DNA of 64,000 nucleotides. Source: Chitinophaga sp. MM2321. Its GTDB lineage: Bacteria > Bacteroidota > Bacteroidia > Chitinophagales > Chitinophagaceae. The position numbers and the translations under genes were made by a program. The stretch is taken from positions 1,550,001-1,614,000 of the forward strand of contig NZ_OZ035533.1 in assembly GCF_964033635.1 (NCBI RefSeq). Direction: 5' to 3'. This document shows positions 25,382 to 34,404 of the stretch, piece by piece (the stretch's first letter is position 1; each line of letters begins with the position of its first letter). Below the pieces are notes generated by a model that saw only the letters and a program-made list of their open reading frames with translations, was not told the DNA's origin and ran no database searches.

Positions 25382-26251
25382 ATGATACAGATTTCCAACG
25401 AAAAACTAACGGTATCGCTGACTGAGAAGGGGGCGGAACTCGAGCATATTTTCAGTAAGGATTTTAACCTGGAATACTTATGGAACGGGGATCCTGCCAT
25501 ATGGGGTAAAAAAAGCCCTGCGCTGTTCCCGATTGTCGGCGCACTAAAAGAGCAGACTTATCATTATAACGGAGATGATTATACGCTGGGCCGTCATGGC
25601 TTTGCACGGGAGCAGGTTTTTACCGTTACGGAACAGGGCACCGATTACGTTACGTTCAGGCTGACCGATAATGAAGCTACCCGGCTGGTATACCCTTTCA
25701 GGTTTGCATTTAGCATCACCTATCTTTTGCAGGATGATCAGCTACAGGTAACCTACCTGGTAGAAAATAAGGATGAGCAGGAGTTGCTGTTTTCCGTAGG
25801 AGGCCATCCGGCTTTTAATGTACCGCTGGTAGAAGGTACTACCTACGAAGATTATTACCTCTATTTTAATAAGGAAGAAAATGCCGACAGATGGCCGGTG
25901 ACCACAACAGGACAAATTGGATTGTCGCCGCAACCTATGTTACAGCATACGCACGAGTTGCCGCTGCATAAATCTTTGTTTTATGAAGATGCGCTGGTAT
26001 TCAAACAGCTCGCATCAACAGCTATCAGCATTAAGAGCAAAAGTACGCCGCATGGCCTCACGTTGGCCTTCGAAGGCTTTCCTTATATGGGCATCTGGGC
26101 AGCCAAAGATGCGGACTTCGTTTGTATTGAACCCTGGTGTGGTATCGCCGATAGCGTAGCAGCAACAGGTGAACTGAGAGAAAAGGAAGGCATCAACCGG
26201 TTATCTCCCGGAAAAAAATTTGAAAGAACCTGGACGGCAACGTTTTTTTAG
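25382..26251 (+). CDS. Aldose 1-epimerase family protein, LacX-like
   Basis: A 289-aa galactose-mutarotase-fold protein without signal peptide. LWNGDPAIWGKKSPALFPIVG and YTLGRHGFAR near the N-terminus are typical of the LacX subgroup, and VGGHPAFNVPL holds the expected histidine. CIEPWCGIADS is the end of the fold, with a glutamate in the catalytic-base position. It probably interconverts anomers of a free or phosphorylated sugar. No sugar operon surrounds it. It ends a few bases before a 41-bp-arm palindrome. Confidence 0.86.
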   Translation: MIQISNEKLTVSLTEKGAELEHIFSKDFNLEYLWNGDPAIWGKKSPALFPIVGALKEQTYHYNGDDYTLGRHGFAREQVFTVTEQGTDYVTFRLTDNEATRLVYPFRFAFSITYLLQDDQLQVTYLVENKDEQELLFSVGGHPAFNVPLVEGTTYEDYYLYFNKEENADRWPVTTTGQIGLSPQPMLQHTHELPLHKSLFYEDALVFKQLASTAISIKSKSTPHGLTLAFEGFPYMGIWAAKDADFVCIEPWCGIADSVAATGELREKEGINRLSPGKKFERTWTATFF

Positions 26252-26252
26252 T

Positions 26253-26372
26253 ATTTACGAATTTTTTGATTTACGAATTTAGGGATTTGAAATACAGCGC
26301 AGATAACCATATATGCCTATATATCCGCTGCATTTCAAATCCCTAAATTCGTAAATCAAAAAATTCGTAAAT
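26253..26372. repeat. Perfect palindrome with 41-bp arms, family member 2
   Basis: The left arm 26253-26293 and right arm 26332-26372 are exact reverse complements, with a 38-nt spacer that itself contains CAGCG/CGCTG. The arms are built of ATTTACGAATTTTTTGATTT-like units. It lies between the convergent epimerase and barrel genes, so it may serve as a two-way terminator. Related imperfect copies are at 3125-3224 and 39612-39707. Confidence 0.85.
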
Positions 26373-26395
26373 CTTCTTATTTCCTCAAGCCCCTG

Positions 26396-26905
26396 CTAGA
26401 AATTATATCCTGCTTTCAGTCCCCAGAACCCATGGGTACCATCTTTAAACCAGGCTTCGTATTTGCCTTCTACATCGAGGCCCAATATGCGGATGCCCAA
26501 GCCGGGAGCGAATAATGCGCCGGTGCCCTGATTGTAATCGCCGGTAAATTGGGCGGTACCGCCTTCTACTTTCACATAAAGGATGGAAATAAGCGTATAG
26601 CGCAGACCCAAACGGATCGGGATTACTTTGGCAGAAGGTACATCAATGGTGCCATTGGAAATCGTTTTACCTTTCATATACATAAAGCCCACAGAACCTA
26701 CTGCTGTTAAACCGGCAATCAGTTTTACATCTGCACCTAAGCCGATACCGTAACCTGGTTTATGCGTTTTGCTGAAATCACCGGTGGGGCCACCTGCTTC
26801 CAGGTAAGGGCCAATACTAAACCTTTTCAATTGAGCCTGTGAGGACTGCGTACTAAATACTACGATCAGTAGCATAGCCGAAAATGCCAGGAGGATTTTT
26901 TTCAT
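26396..26905 (-). CDS. Outer-membrane beta-barrel protein
   Basis: A 169-aa protein with a signal peptide (residues 1-25, ending SSQAQ) followed by about eight amphipathic strands (FSIGPYLEAGGPTG, YGIGLGADVKLIAG, VIPIRLGLRYTL, LGIRILGLDVEGKYEAWF). The C-terminal phenylalanine (AGYNF) is the usual barrel-insertion signal. It is probably a small eight-stranded porin-like protein of unknown role. Monocistronic. Confidence 0.75.
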   Translation of the reverse strand: MKKILLAFSAMLLIVVFSTQSSQAQLKRFSIGPYLEAGGPTGDFSKTHKPGYGIGLGADVKLIAGLTAVGSVGFMYMKGKTISNGTIDVPSAKVIPIRLGLRYTLISILYVKVEGGTAQFTGDYNQGTGALFAPGLGIRILGLDVEGKYEAWFKDGTHGFWGLKAGYNF

Positions 26906-26976
26906 AAGAATCTATTTTTCAAAAGGATGGTGTGGTTAAAACTGATCCTAAATGTAAGAATTACCAGGATTAAAAA

Positions 26977-27027
26977 GATTAAAAAGATCAACCTGCTGGG
27001 TGTTTTTGTTGATTGATCTTTTTAATC
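26977..27027 (-). terminator. Terminator of the RND efflux operon
   Basis: A 15-bp perfect stem GATTAAAAAGATCAA (26977-26991) with 27013-27027. Read on the minus strand it is followed by TTTTTAATCCTGG and lies 70 nt after the RND stop codon. The flanking ACCAGGATTAAA (26963-26974) recurs at 47198-47209. Confidence 0.7.
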
Positions 27028-27096
27028 TCTTATATAAATAAATGAAAAGCAAGAAATCAATTTAATCTTTTATATAAATATATAAACAACAAAAGA

Positions 27097-30000
27097 TCAA
27101 TCAGGTAATCTTTCTAAAATCCTGTGTTCCTGGTCGACCCGCGGGGGCATCATCATATACACAACAGGGGTAACGATCCTCGACAATAACGTAGAGCTGA
27201 CGAGGCCGCCAATCAGTACGATGGCTACCGGGGCAATCATCGGATTGGTAGAGATAGCGATGGGGATCAGTCCGCCAATAGCCGTTAAGGAGGTCAGTAC
27301 AATTGGTAAAAACCGTACTTCACCCGCTTCACGTATAGCCGCTTCCAGTGACTTACCCTGCATACGTAGCTGGTTGGTAAAATCTACCAGCAGAATGGTG
27401 TTCTTGACCTCTATCCCGGCCAATGCGATCAGGCCGATAATGGCCATGAACGATAAGGAATTACCGGTGATCCATAAAGCAACAGCGGCCCCCACAATCC
27501 CCAGCGGGATAACGGATAATACGATCAACGTACTTTTGAATGTCTTGAACTCCAGTACCAGTACAGCAACAAACAGGAAGATGGTTACAATGATAATGCT
27601 CATGAAGCCACCGAAAGAGTTTTTCCGGCTTTCTACTTCACCACCCATCTCATAAGTGTAGCCCGCCGGTAGTTTCATCGCATCCATCTGCTTTACTACA
27701 TCCGTGATAACCCGGTCAACCAGGAAATCTTTTTTCACAAAGGCGCCCACTGCTACCACCCGGTTCTTTTCCTGGTGATGAATACTGAGCGGTGATGTTT
27801 CCAACCGCAGATCAGCCACCTGCGATAAGGGAATAGCCGTACCCTGGTTGTTGTTTACGAAGAGATCCCGGAATACATCCAGTGTAGGCGTACCCGTTTT
27901 TTGTTTCGTGAGCAGGATGTCATAATCGTTATCATTCCTGTCATTATATCTGCCCAGGTTAATACCGGCAACGGCTAAACGAACAGAGCGGTCGATATTG
28001 GCGGTTGGAATGCCTAGCTGCTGCGCCTTTTCCCGGTCAATATGTACACGTACATCAGACTTCATGTTGCTCACCGGGTTGGAAATATACATGGCGCCAG
28101 GTGTTTTCTCCAACATCTTTTCTACGTTGCCGGCCAGTGTACGCAGGGTATCCAGGTTATCGCCAAACAGCCTGACTTCCACAGGTGCTACAACGGGAGG
28201 CCCTTGTTCAAAATTCTTTACTTCTACTTTAGCGCCGGGATAAGGTGTCCATTTTTTACGGAGCGATTCTATCAGCGCCATCTTATTTGTTACGCTGGTA
28301 TGTTCATCCAGTTGTACAAAGATCTGTGCATAGTCACTCCGTTCATTTTCCTGCATCTCGTTGTAATAGATACGGGGATTGCCTTTACCGATATTGCTGG
28401 CGAAGAATTTAATGCTTTTTTCCTGCTGCAGCTCTTTCTCCAGTTGCTGCACAATGCTATTGGTGTACTGGAGGTTTGACTGTGGCGGTGCTATTACATT
28501 GATCAGGAACTGCGGCTTTTCAGAAGCAGGGAAGAGGCCAAAACCGATGAGTTGAAAGAGACCGATAGCTGCGCCGAATATCAGCAACGATACCAGGATG
28601 GTGAGTACAGGACGCTGTAATGCTTTGTCGAGTAAGCGTGCATAGCTGCCATGGATCAATCTTTTGAGCGCCCGCATAAAGATGTTGCCTTCGGGGTTAC
28701 CGGTATGCTTTTTCAACAGGCGGCTGGCCAGGAAAGGAATGATTGTCAATGATACAGCCATAGATGCCAGTACGCTGAAGATGACTGCCAGCGGCAGGCT
28801 GCGGATAAAATCTCCGCTACCTTCCGGCATAAATACAATCGGCATGAAAGCAATGATCAGCGTTGCCGTACAGCCAACTACCGCCATCCCTATCTGTGAA
28901 GTGGCTTTCAGCGTGGCTTCCATCCGGCTGTGGCCCTCCAGCATCCATCGTTCTATATTCTCTATTACTACAATACTATCATCCACTAAAAGACCCAGCG
29001 CCACTACCAGTCCTACGATACTCAGCTGGTTCAGGTTGTAGCCAAACAGTTGCAGCAACACAATACCAATGGATAGCGACAATGGAATGGAGATCATCAC
29101 GATCAACGCGGGTCGCTGCCCCAATGGCAACAGGGTAAGGGCTACCAGCAGTATGGCAATGATAAAATCCTTCCCCAGCCCGGACAACCGGCTGTTTACC
29201 GCGTCGGCCTGATCGAAATACTGTACCAGGTCGATGTTGGCGGGTAAGGTCTTTTTAAATTTCTCTATAACAGGTTTATATGCCTGCTGTGTTTTGCTGA
29301 TGTTTTCACCCGCTTTCTGTGCGGCAGAAACTTCCACACAGCGGTGACTGTTCAGCCGGGTGAAATATTTTTCATCTTCAAAACCATAGTAGACTTTGGC
29401 AATATCTTTCAGAAAAATATTTTTACCATTGGCAGCGGTTACAATCGTGTTATTGATTTCTTCGAGTGATTGATAGTTGCCGCTGGTTTTTATATTGAAA
29501 CTTTTATCGCCCGCGTCAATGCTGCCGCCGGGGATGTTGCCCATTTCGCTCTGAATGGCTGTCATCACTGTGTTTATGGGTAAATGCAGTTGCGCCATTT
29601 TGTCCAGTTGCAACTCTACGCGCACTTGTTGTTCCGGCAAACCGTGTAGTTTTACATTTTTCAGGCTGGATACTTTTTCCAGTTCTTCCTGTAGCTTTTC
29701 CGAGTAGTACCGCAGCTTATCTCTCGATGCATTTTCAGAGATGAGCGCCACTTGCAATACGTTTACATCGGAAGGTTCCATCTTCCTGATTTCTATACTA
29801 TAAATGTCGGCGGGCAGATCTTTCTTTTTGTTATTCACTTCGCGTACCAGCTCCTGGTATTTCTGATCTACGTTGGAACTGTATTTATATTCTACGCGCA
29901 TCACCGCAACGCCGTCACTGATGGAAGTGCGTATGCGTTTAATATCGTCCAGCCCATATACATCTTTCTCCAGCGGGTCTACTACCAGGTCTTCCATATC

Positions 30001-30171
30001 TTTCGGGCTGGTGCCGGGATACACTACGATGACGGTAAATTGCGGCGCTCTCATTTCCGGGTCTTCGGAACGGGGCATATTCAGGATGGTGGTGATGCCC
30101 AACACGATGATCATGAGGAATATGACCAGGGTGAACTGATAATTTTTAACGGCGTATTCAGATATTTTCAT
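27097..30171 (-). CDS. RND-family efflux pump permease (AcrB/HAE1-like)
   Basis: A 1024-aa inner-membrane proton antiporter with the RND layout: N-terminal helix (TLVIFLMIIVLGITTI), a large periplasmic loop, helices 2-6, a second loop and helices 7-12. The paired aspartates of helix 4 needed for proton relay are present in VVALGLLVDDSIVVIENIE. PRSEDPEMRAPQFTVIVVYPG is typical of HAE1 and MdtB/C-like pumps. It is last of the operon TetR-TolC-MFP-RND, 11 nt after the fusion-protein stop. The substrates are not predictable and are likely hydrophobic toxicants. Confidence 0.95.
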   Translation of the reverse strand: MKISEYAVKNYQFTLVIFLMIIVLGITTILNMPRSEDPEMRAPQFTVIVVYPGTSPKDMEDLVVDPLEKDVYGLDDIKRIRTSISDGVAVMRVEYKYSSNVDQKYQELVREVNNKKKDLPADIYSIEIRKMEPSDVNVLQVALISENASRDKLRYYSEKLQEELEKVSSLKNVKLHGLPEQQVRVELQLDKMAQLHLPINTVMTAIQSEMGNIPGGSIDAGDKSFNIKTSGNYQSLEEINNTIVTAANGKNIFLKDIAKVYYGFEDEKYFTRLNSHRCVEVSAAQKAGENISKTQQAYKPVIEKFKKTLPANIDLVQYFDQADAVNSRLSGLGKDFIIAILLVALTLLPLGQRPALIVMISIPLSLSIGIVLLQLFGYNLNQLSIVGLVVALGLLVDDSIVVIENIERWMLEGHSRMEATLKATSQIGMAVVGCTATLIIAFMPIVFMPEGSGDFIRSLPLAVIFSVLASMAVSLTIIPFLASRLLKKHTGNPEGNIFMRALKRLIHGSYARLLDKALQRPVLTILVSLLIFGAAIGLFQLIGFGLFPASEKPQFLINVIAPPQSNLQYTNSIVQQLEKELQQEKSIKFFASNIGKGNPRIYYNEMQENERSDYAQIFVQLDEHTSVTNKMALIESLRKKWTPYPGAKVEVKNFEQGPPVVAPVEVRLFGDNLDTLRTLAGNVEKMLEKTPGAMYISNPVSNMKSDVRVHIDREKAQQLGIPTANIDRSVRLAVAGINLGRYNDRNDNDYDILLTKQKTGTPTLDVFRDLFVNNNQGTAIPLSQVADLRLETSPLSIHHQEKNRVVAVGAFVKKDFLVDRVITDVVKQMDAMKLPAGYTYEMGGEVESRKNSFGGFMSIIIVTIFLFVAVLVLEFKTFKSTLIVLSVIPLGIVGAAVALWITGNSLSFMAIIGLIALAGIEVKNTILLVDFTNQLRMQGKSLEAAIREAGEVRFLPIVLTSLTAIGGLIPIAISTNPMIAPVAIVLIGGLVSSTLLSRIVTPVVYMMMPPRVDQEHRILERLPD

Positions 30172-30182
30172 GGCAGTAAAAG

Positions 30183-31229
30183 TTATTGGATGATGCGGAT
30201 GGGTGATTGATCCTTGAGATATGCGCTGCCGGAAATGATGAGGGCTTTGGCCTGTTCCATTCCTTCGCTGATCAGTACATGATCTTTTTCCATACCTGCT
30301 ATGGTGACAGGAATCCTTTGCGCGGTTTTGTGGTCGTTGGTAATAAATACAAAGCCGCTGCTGCCGTTACCGTCAAGCAGGGCGGCGTAGGGAATGCTCC
30401 AGGCAGTGCTGCTGTTGTTGCCGCTGGCGGTGATATGACAACGGCCAAACATGCCTGCTGCAATGGCTGCGGGCATGGCGCCGGTAAGCTGGATGTCTAT
30501 AATAAAAGTGCCACTCTGCGCATCAATACCTTCCGATTTACGTGTAACCGTCCCCGATAGGGTGCTACCCGGAATTGAGGGGGTTTCTATCGTTGCTTTA
30601 TCGCCTGTTTTTACCTGTGCCCACTCTCTGTCGCTGACGCCTATACGTAGCAGCCAGTGGGCGTTGCGGGCGCCATTGGTTTGAAGAACGGCAGTACCGG
30701 AGGTTACGTATTGACCGGTGCTGGCGAGTTTATGTAATACAAAGCCATCCTGTGTGGCATGTATGGCGGAATAGCTACGGTTGAACTGTGCCGTTCCCAG
30801 CTGTTGTTTGGCCAGGTCCAGGGAGGTTTTGCTGTTTTGCAGCTGTTCCAGGGTGGCAACGCTGTCGTTGTGCAGGTTTTGTGTGCGCTGGTAATCGCGT
30901 TGTGCTTTTTCAAATCCCAGTTGGGCCTGTTGTACCTGTGCATCTATCTCTGTGAGGTTGAGCGTCGCCAGCAGCTGGCCTTTGCGTACCGGGTCGCCTT
31001 CCTTTACGAGGATATTGTTGATGATGCCGTTTGTTTTAAAAGAAAGATATACCTCATCATCGGTGGTGAATTGCCCGGAAGCAGCGATGGATAAGGCAGC
31101 GCCTTGTTTTTCGAGCGGCATTATTTTTACTGGAATGATAGCTGTATTGTCTATAGTTTCCGGCTTGGGTTTGTTACCGCAGGAAAAGAGCAGCAGTGAC
31201 AAGGGGAGAAGGAGCAAAGTATTTTTCAT
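30183..31229 (-). CDS. RND membrane fusion lipoprotein
   Basis: A 348-aa periplasmic adaptor. The lipobox LLLFSCG puts the lipidated cysteine at about residue 17. Then follow a lipoyl half (INNILVKEGDPVRKGQLLATL), a coiled-coil hairpin (about residues 95-150), the second lipoyl half (ATQDGFVLHKLASTGQYV), a beta-barrel (HWLLRIGVSDREWAQVK) and a membrane-proximal domain. It connects the RND permease to the TolC channel; both genes are adjacent on the same strand. Confidence 0.93.
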   Translation of the reverse strand: MKNTLLLLPLSLLLFSCGNKPKPETIDNTAIIPVKIMPLEKQGAALSIAASGQFTTDDEVYLSFKTNGIINNILVKEGDPVRKGQLLATLNLTEIDAQVQQAQLGFEKAQRDYQRTQNLHNDSVATLEQLQNSKTSLDLAKQQLGTAQFNRSYSAIHATQDGFVLHKLASTGQYVTSGTAVLQTNGARNAHWLLRIGVSDREWAQVKTGDKATIETPSIPGSTLSGTVTRKSEGIDAQSGTFIIDIQLTGAMPAAIAAGMFGRCHITASGNNSSTAWSIPYAALLDGNGSSGFVFITNDHKTAQRIPVTIAGMEKDHVLISEGMEQAKALIISGSAYLKDQSPIRIIQ

Positions 31230-31252
31230 GTGGTTAGATTTATCGGTTGTTA

Positions 31253-32608
31253 TTATTTGTCAATATTGTAAGATGCTTGTGCGCGTTCCACGTTGGCGTA
31301 GGCGGTTTGTACTGCTGCCTGTGTTACGGAAATCTGCAGTTGCGCCTGTGTGAGCTGGTTTTGTGCATCCACCAGTTCTATGTATAGGAGTTGTCCTTCC
31401 TTGTATACTTTCAGCTGGTCGCGGTAATAGCGTTCCGCGTAGGATAGCTGGTTTTGCGCTGTGGTGAAATTGAGAAGGGCAGTCCTGTAATCATTAACGG
31501 CCTGGTAAAGCTGTAACCGTAATGCATCTTCCGTGTTTTCAGCCTGGGTATTGATCGATTGAAGATCCATCCCGGCCTGTTTGATCCTGTATTTACTTTT
31601 ATGCGATGAGAACAGGTTCCATTCCAGGTTTATACCAAAAAGATAATACCGGGAAGTATGGTCGAAACGGGCTCCCATGGCTTGTGAGCCCAGATCTATA
31701 AAAGTACTGAGCTTTGGGATGATATACGTCCGCTGTAATTTATCGTTTAGCCGGTAAACGTTAGTGGCGCTTTTGTATTCCAGGAGTTCTTCGCGGCCGC
31801 TGATATCTGCTACGCTGGCTACACCGGGTATCACCAGGAGGTTACTGTCGAGGGTCACGTTTTCATCGAGTGACCGGTTCAGCAAAAAGTTAAAATATGC
31901 TTTGGCATTCTTCCGGGCATTCACCGCTTTGTTGATCTCTGCATCATTCTTCTGTTTCTCTGTTTGTGCGCGGTAAAGAGCGGTATTATTACGTACACCG
32001 TTGCGGACCATGCTTTCATTGATCCGGATGTTTTCGTTGATAAGTACCAATGCGTTGTTATAGATGGCTACGGCCTGTGATGTCTGATAATATTGATAGT
32101 AGGCAGTTTTAATATCGTGTACCAGTTCCCGTTTGTATACATTAAGGGATGCTTGTTGCCGGGTCAGCTGTTCTTTTTTGATTTGCTGGTTATAGTAAAT
32201 TTCAGCGTTGATCAATGGCAGGCTGGTCCTGAATTTCGCATCATAAAAGTTGTTTGGGTTGAGGAGAAAAGAAACGTTGTCCAACTCTTTAAACTGGTGG
32301 CTGCTGGTGAGCTGATTCAGTGAATTGTACACCGGGTTCAGCATGTCGCCTACGGGGAAGTCGATGGTGCGGCCGCCGGCTGTTTTGGTATAACTTCCCA
32401 GGAAGGTAACGTTGGGACCAAAAAGGCTTTTGGCTTCCTGCAATGCATAGAGGGCCTTCTCCATTTGAAAGTGCTGGTCTTTCAGCCCTTTGTTATTGCT
32501 GAAGGCTTGTTGTATGTATTGATCCAGCACGGTGTTTTGTGCAGAGGCGTTGAAACCTGCCAGGAGCAAGCCTGTTAACATCGCTTCTTTTGTGATGATC
32601 GTTGACAT
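31253..32608 (-). CDS. TolC-family outer membrane factor of the RND pump
   Basis: A 451-aa outer-membrane channel, with signal peptide ending AQN (around residue 24) and two TolC repeats marked by DQYIQQAFSNNKGLKDQHF at the start and QLYQAVNDYRTALLNF in the second half. It is first of the three pump genes and has its own promoter region carrying the 18-bp TetR operator 63 nt upstream. The TetR gene upstream ends at a hairpin terminator, so the pump can be transcribed separately. Confidence 0.9.
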   Translation of the reverse strand: MSTIITKEAMLTGLLLAGFNASAQNTVLDQYIQQAFSNNKGLKDQHFQMEKALYALQEAKSLFGPNVTFLGSYTKTAGGRTIDFPVGDMLNPVYNSLNQLTSSHQFKELDNVSFLLNPNNFYDAKFRTSLPLINAEIYYNQQIKKEQLTRQQASLNVYKRELVHDIKTAYYQYYQTSQAVAIYNNALVLINENIRINESMVRNGVRNNTALYRAQTEKQKNDAEINKAVNARKNAKAYFNFLLNRSLDENVTLDSNLLVIPGVASVADISGREELLEYKSATNVYRLNDKLQRTYIIPKLSTFIDLGSQAMGARFDHTSRYYLFGINLEWNLFSSHKSKYRIKQAGMDLQSINTQAENTEDALRLQLYQAVNDYRTALLNFTTAQNQLSYAERYYRDQLKVYKEGQLLYIELVDAQNQLTQAQLQISVTQAAVQTAYANVERAQASYNIDK

Positions 32609-32670
32609 AATGAACGATGTTTATTTAAAGTGAAAAAAATAAAGCCGGAAGGGCTTGTTATCGTTGTTGA

Positions 32671-32688
32671 TATACTGAACAGTGTTTA
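32671..32688. promoter_or_regulatory. TetR operator before the RND tolC gene
   Basis: TATACTGAACAGTGTTTA, identical over 18 bp to 33400-33417 in the promoter of the TetR gene. The core ACTGAACAGT is palindromic apart from its centre. Confidence 0.75.
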
Positions 32689-32702
32689 ATTATGTTGTTA
32701 AA

Positions 32703-32723
32703 AAAAAGCCCGAAAGGCTTTTT
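32703..32723 (-). terminator. Terminator after the RND TetR gene
   Basis: An 8-bp stem AAAAAGCC (32703-32710) with 32716-32723 and a 5-nt loop. On the minus strand it ends in a T-run, 25 nt past the TetR stop. Confidence 0.75.
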
Positions 32724-32747
32724 GATGTATGTTGGATCTACTGGTTG

Positions 32748-33362
32748 TTATACTTTGATAATCCGCAGGTATTCCCTGATCGCGGTATCTACTACTTTCT
32801 GCATTTCATCTTCCGCAATGTCAGCAACTTTGAACCGGCACCTCAGGTCCAGGCTAACAAAGCCATGTGCGAAGGCCCAGAAGGACAAAGCGCCTACAGT
32901 TGGATCTTTAAACCGGATCAGTTTCTTGTCGATACATTCCTTGATCAGGTTGTGCAATGCATCGTAAGCAGGGTCGCCATTTTTCCAATCTTCATCTTTA
33001 TTTACCGCATTCATTGGCGCTTTGATGATAAACATGAGATCGTACAACTCCGGATGCTCCCTGGAAAATTCAATGTAAGCCCAGGCAAGTTGTTCCAGTC
33101 TTTTGAAAGGATCCTTATGGGTAATCTTTGTGGCAAATTCTGTACTGAGGGTCGCAAATCCTTCCCGCTGTACATCGTATAATAATTCATCTTTATCCTT
33201 GTAATAAAGATAAAGTGTAGCAGGACTGTATTCTATTTTATCCGCAATGTTGCGTATAGATACCTTCTCATACCCATCTTTCACAAACATCCCGATAGCA
33301 GCGTCCACAATGCGCCTGCGCATATCTGCTTTCTCGCGTTCTTTTCTTTCGGTTATACCCAC
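32748..33362 (-). CDS. TetR/AcrR-family repressor of the RND efflux operon
   Basis: A 204-aa regulator with helix-turn-helix VSIRNIADKIEYSPATLYLY (about residues 33-52) followed by YKDKDELLYD. The C-terminal half is the ligand-binding domain (FAHGFVSLDLRCRF). I chose the GTG at 33362. A longer reading to 33425 would translate the 18-bp operator and the TATATTTG -7 box, which must lie before the start. It is encoded just upstream of, and in the same direction as, tolC, fusion protein and RND permease. Confidence 0.88.
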   Translation of the reverse strand: MGITERKEREKADMRRRIVDAAIGMFVKDGYEKVSIRNIADKIEYSPATLYLYYKDKDELLYDVQREGFATLSTEFATKITHKDPFKRLEQLAWAYIEFSREHPELYDLMFIIKAPMNAVNKDEDWKNGDPAYDALHNLIKECIDKKLIRFKDPTVGALSFWAFAHGFVSLDLRCRFKVADIAEDEMQKVVDTAIREYLRIIKV

Positions 33363-33395
33363 ATCCGCTTGTTTAATTGAACAATATTTACACTG

Positions 33396-33417
33396 CAAAT
33401 ATACTGAACAGTGTTTA
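33396..33417 (-). promoter_or_regulatory. Promoter and operator of the RND TetR gene
   Basis: On the minus strand TATATTTG (complement of 33396-33403) fits the -7 consensus TAnnTTTG exactly. It overlaps the 18-bp operator 33400-33417, identical to the one at 32671-32688. A repressor bound here would block the promoter directly. Confidence 0.7.
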
Positions 33418-33451
33418 TTTTCCAAATTTAATTTTAAAAAGTTGTAAATGT

Positions 33452-34189
33452 CTATTCCTTAATGATCAACAATTGACCATTTACCTGTTGCGAAACAACG
33501 GGGAGACGGGTAACCCGGAATGTGATGGGAAGCTGTGCTATGGCCCCTGAAAGGACGGCAGGAGCATGCTCGCCGGGACCGGAAAGTGAAAGCAGATCGG
33601 CGGCCTGCTGATTTACCCATCCCTGGGCATCTTCATCGTTGATAAATACCATGGCATCGGGTATCGCTTGCAGGATCGCGTCAAAACGAACGGCTATACC
33701 CCGGAAATGAAGCTGCTGCTGTGATTGCGTTAATATCTCTTTCAACTGTAAACGGATAGATGCCATACAGTCCTGGAAGTCGCTATGGTACGTTTGTGGC
33801 TTGCGCCAGCCCAGCACGATCACACCGGGATGTGGCTCTACATAAACGGGGATGATCACCACAGAAGAAAGACCCTCCAGCAGCGCAGGAAACATATTTT
33901 CAGGAGGAGGCGGGATCTCCGGCCAGTAAATGATTTTAAAGGAATGGTCGTAGAGCATTTTTCTGACAGGTACGGCATTAACTACCTGGTTGTTCAGTTG
34001 CACTGGTGAAGCATCTTTCACCCGCGCTGTATTTTCATCTTCAAATTCCAGGTGCAAGGCAATATCAGCCTGCAACAGGTTTTTTAGCAAAGATATACTG
34101 AAGGCGAGAAAAGAGGATATGTGTTTGTCCTTATTCCAGCGGTTTGTTTGATTAATAAAATTAAGTGCCTTACGCTCCCAACTGACCAC
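33452..34189 (-). CDS. Orphan GAF/PAS-like sensory protein
   Basis: A 245-aa soluble protein without output domain. Residues about 20-150 look GAF-like (SSVVIIPVYVEPHPGVIVLG), and residues about 165-245 match a PAS start (FDAILQAIPDAMVFINDED and WVNQQAADLLSLSG). Such modules usually precede a histidine kinase, which is missing here, so this may be a truncated sensor or a stand-alone partner. The start is a GTG; no ATG occurs before the conserved segment. It reads toward the TetR gene with an 89-nt gap. Confidence 0.6.
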   Translation of the reverse strand: MVSWERKALNFINQTNRWNKDKHISSFLAFSISLLKNLLQADIALHLEFEDENTARVKDASPVQLNNQVVNAVPVRKMLYDHSFKIIYWPEIPPPPENMFPALLEGLSSVVIIPVYVEPHPGVIVLGWRKPQTYHSDFQDCMASIRLQLKEILTQSQQQLHFRGIAVRFDAILQAIPDAMVFINDEDAQGWVNQQAADLLSLSGPGEHAPAVLSGAIAQLPITFRVTRLPVVSQQVNGQLLIIKE

Positions 34190-34404
34190 GATAATAGATT
34201 GAACAGATGAATGAATTAAACAAATGATTTTACATATTGCTGTATTTTAACGGGATTGCATGCAGCGGGTTGCAATGCATTTCATAACATGGTAAAGTAG
34301 CCTGACCAAATATAGGGAAATACTCTGAATTGGAAATATTTACCTGTGATGCTTACCTGGAAGGTGGTTTTAATTCCTAATTCTTTCTTTTTTATCTTCG
34401 CGCC

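Noticed and set aside
32682..33182. A 166-codon plus-strand open frame
   Set aside because: Antisense to the RND TetR gene and crossing its terminator; the TetR reading explains the region fully.
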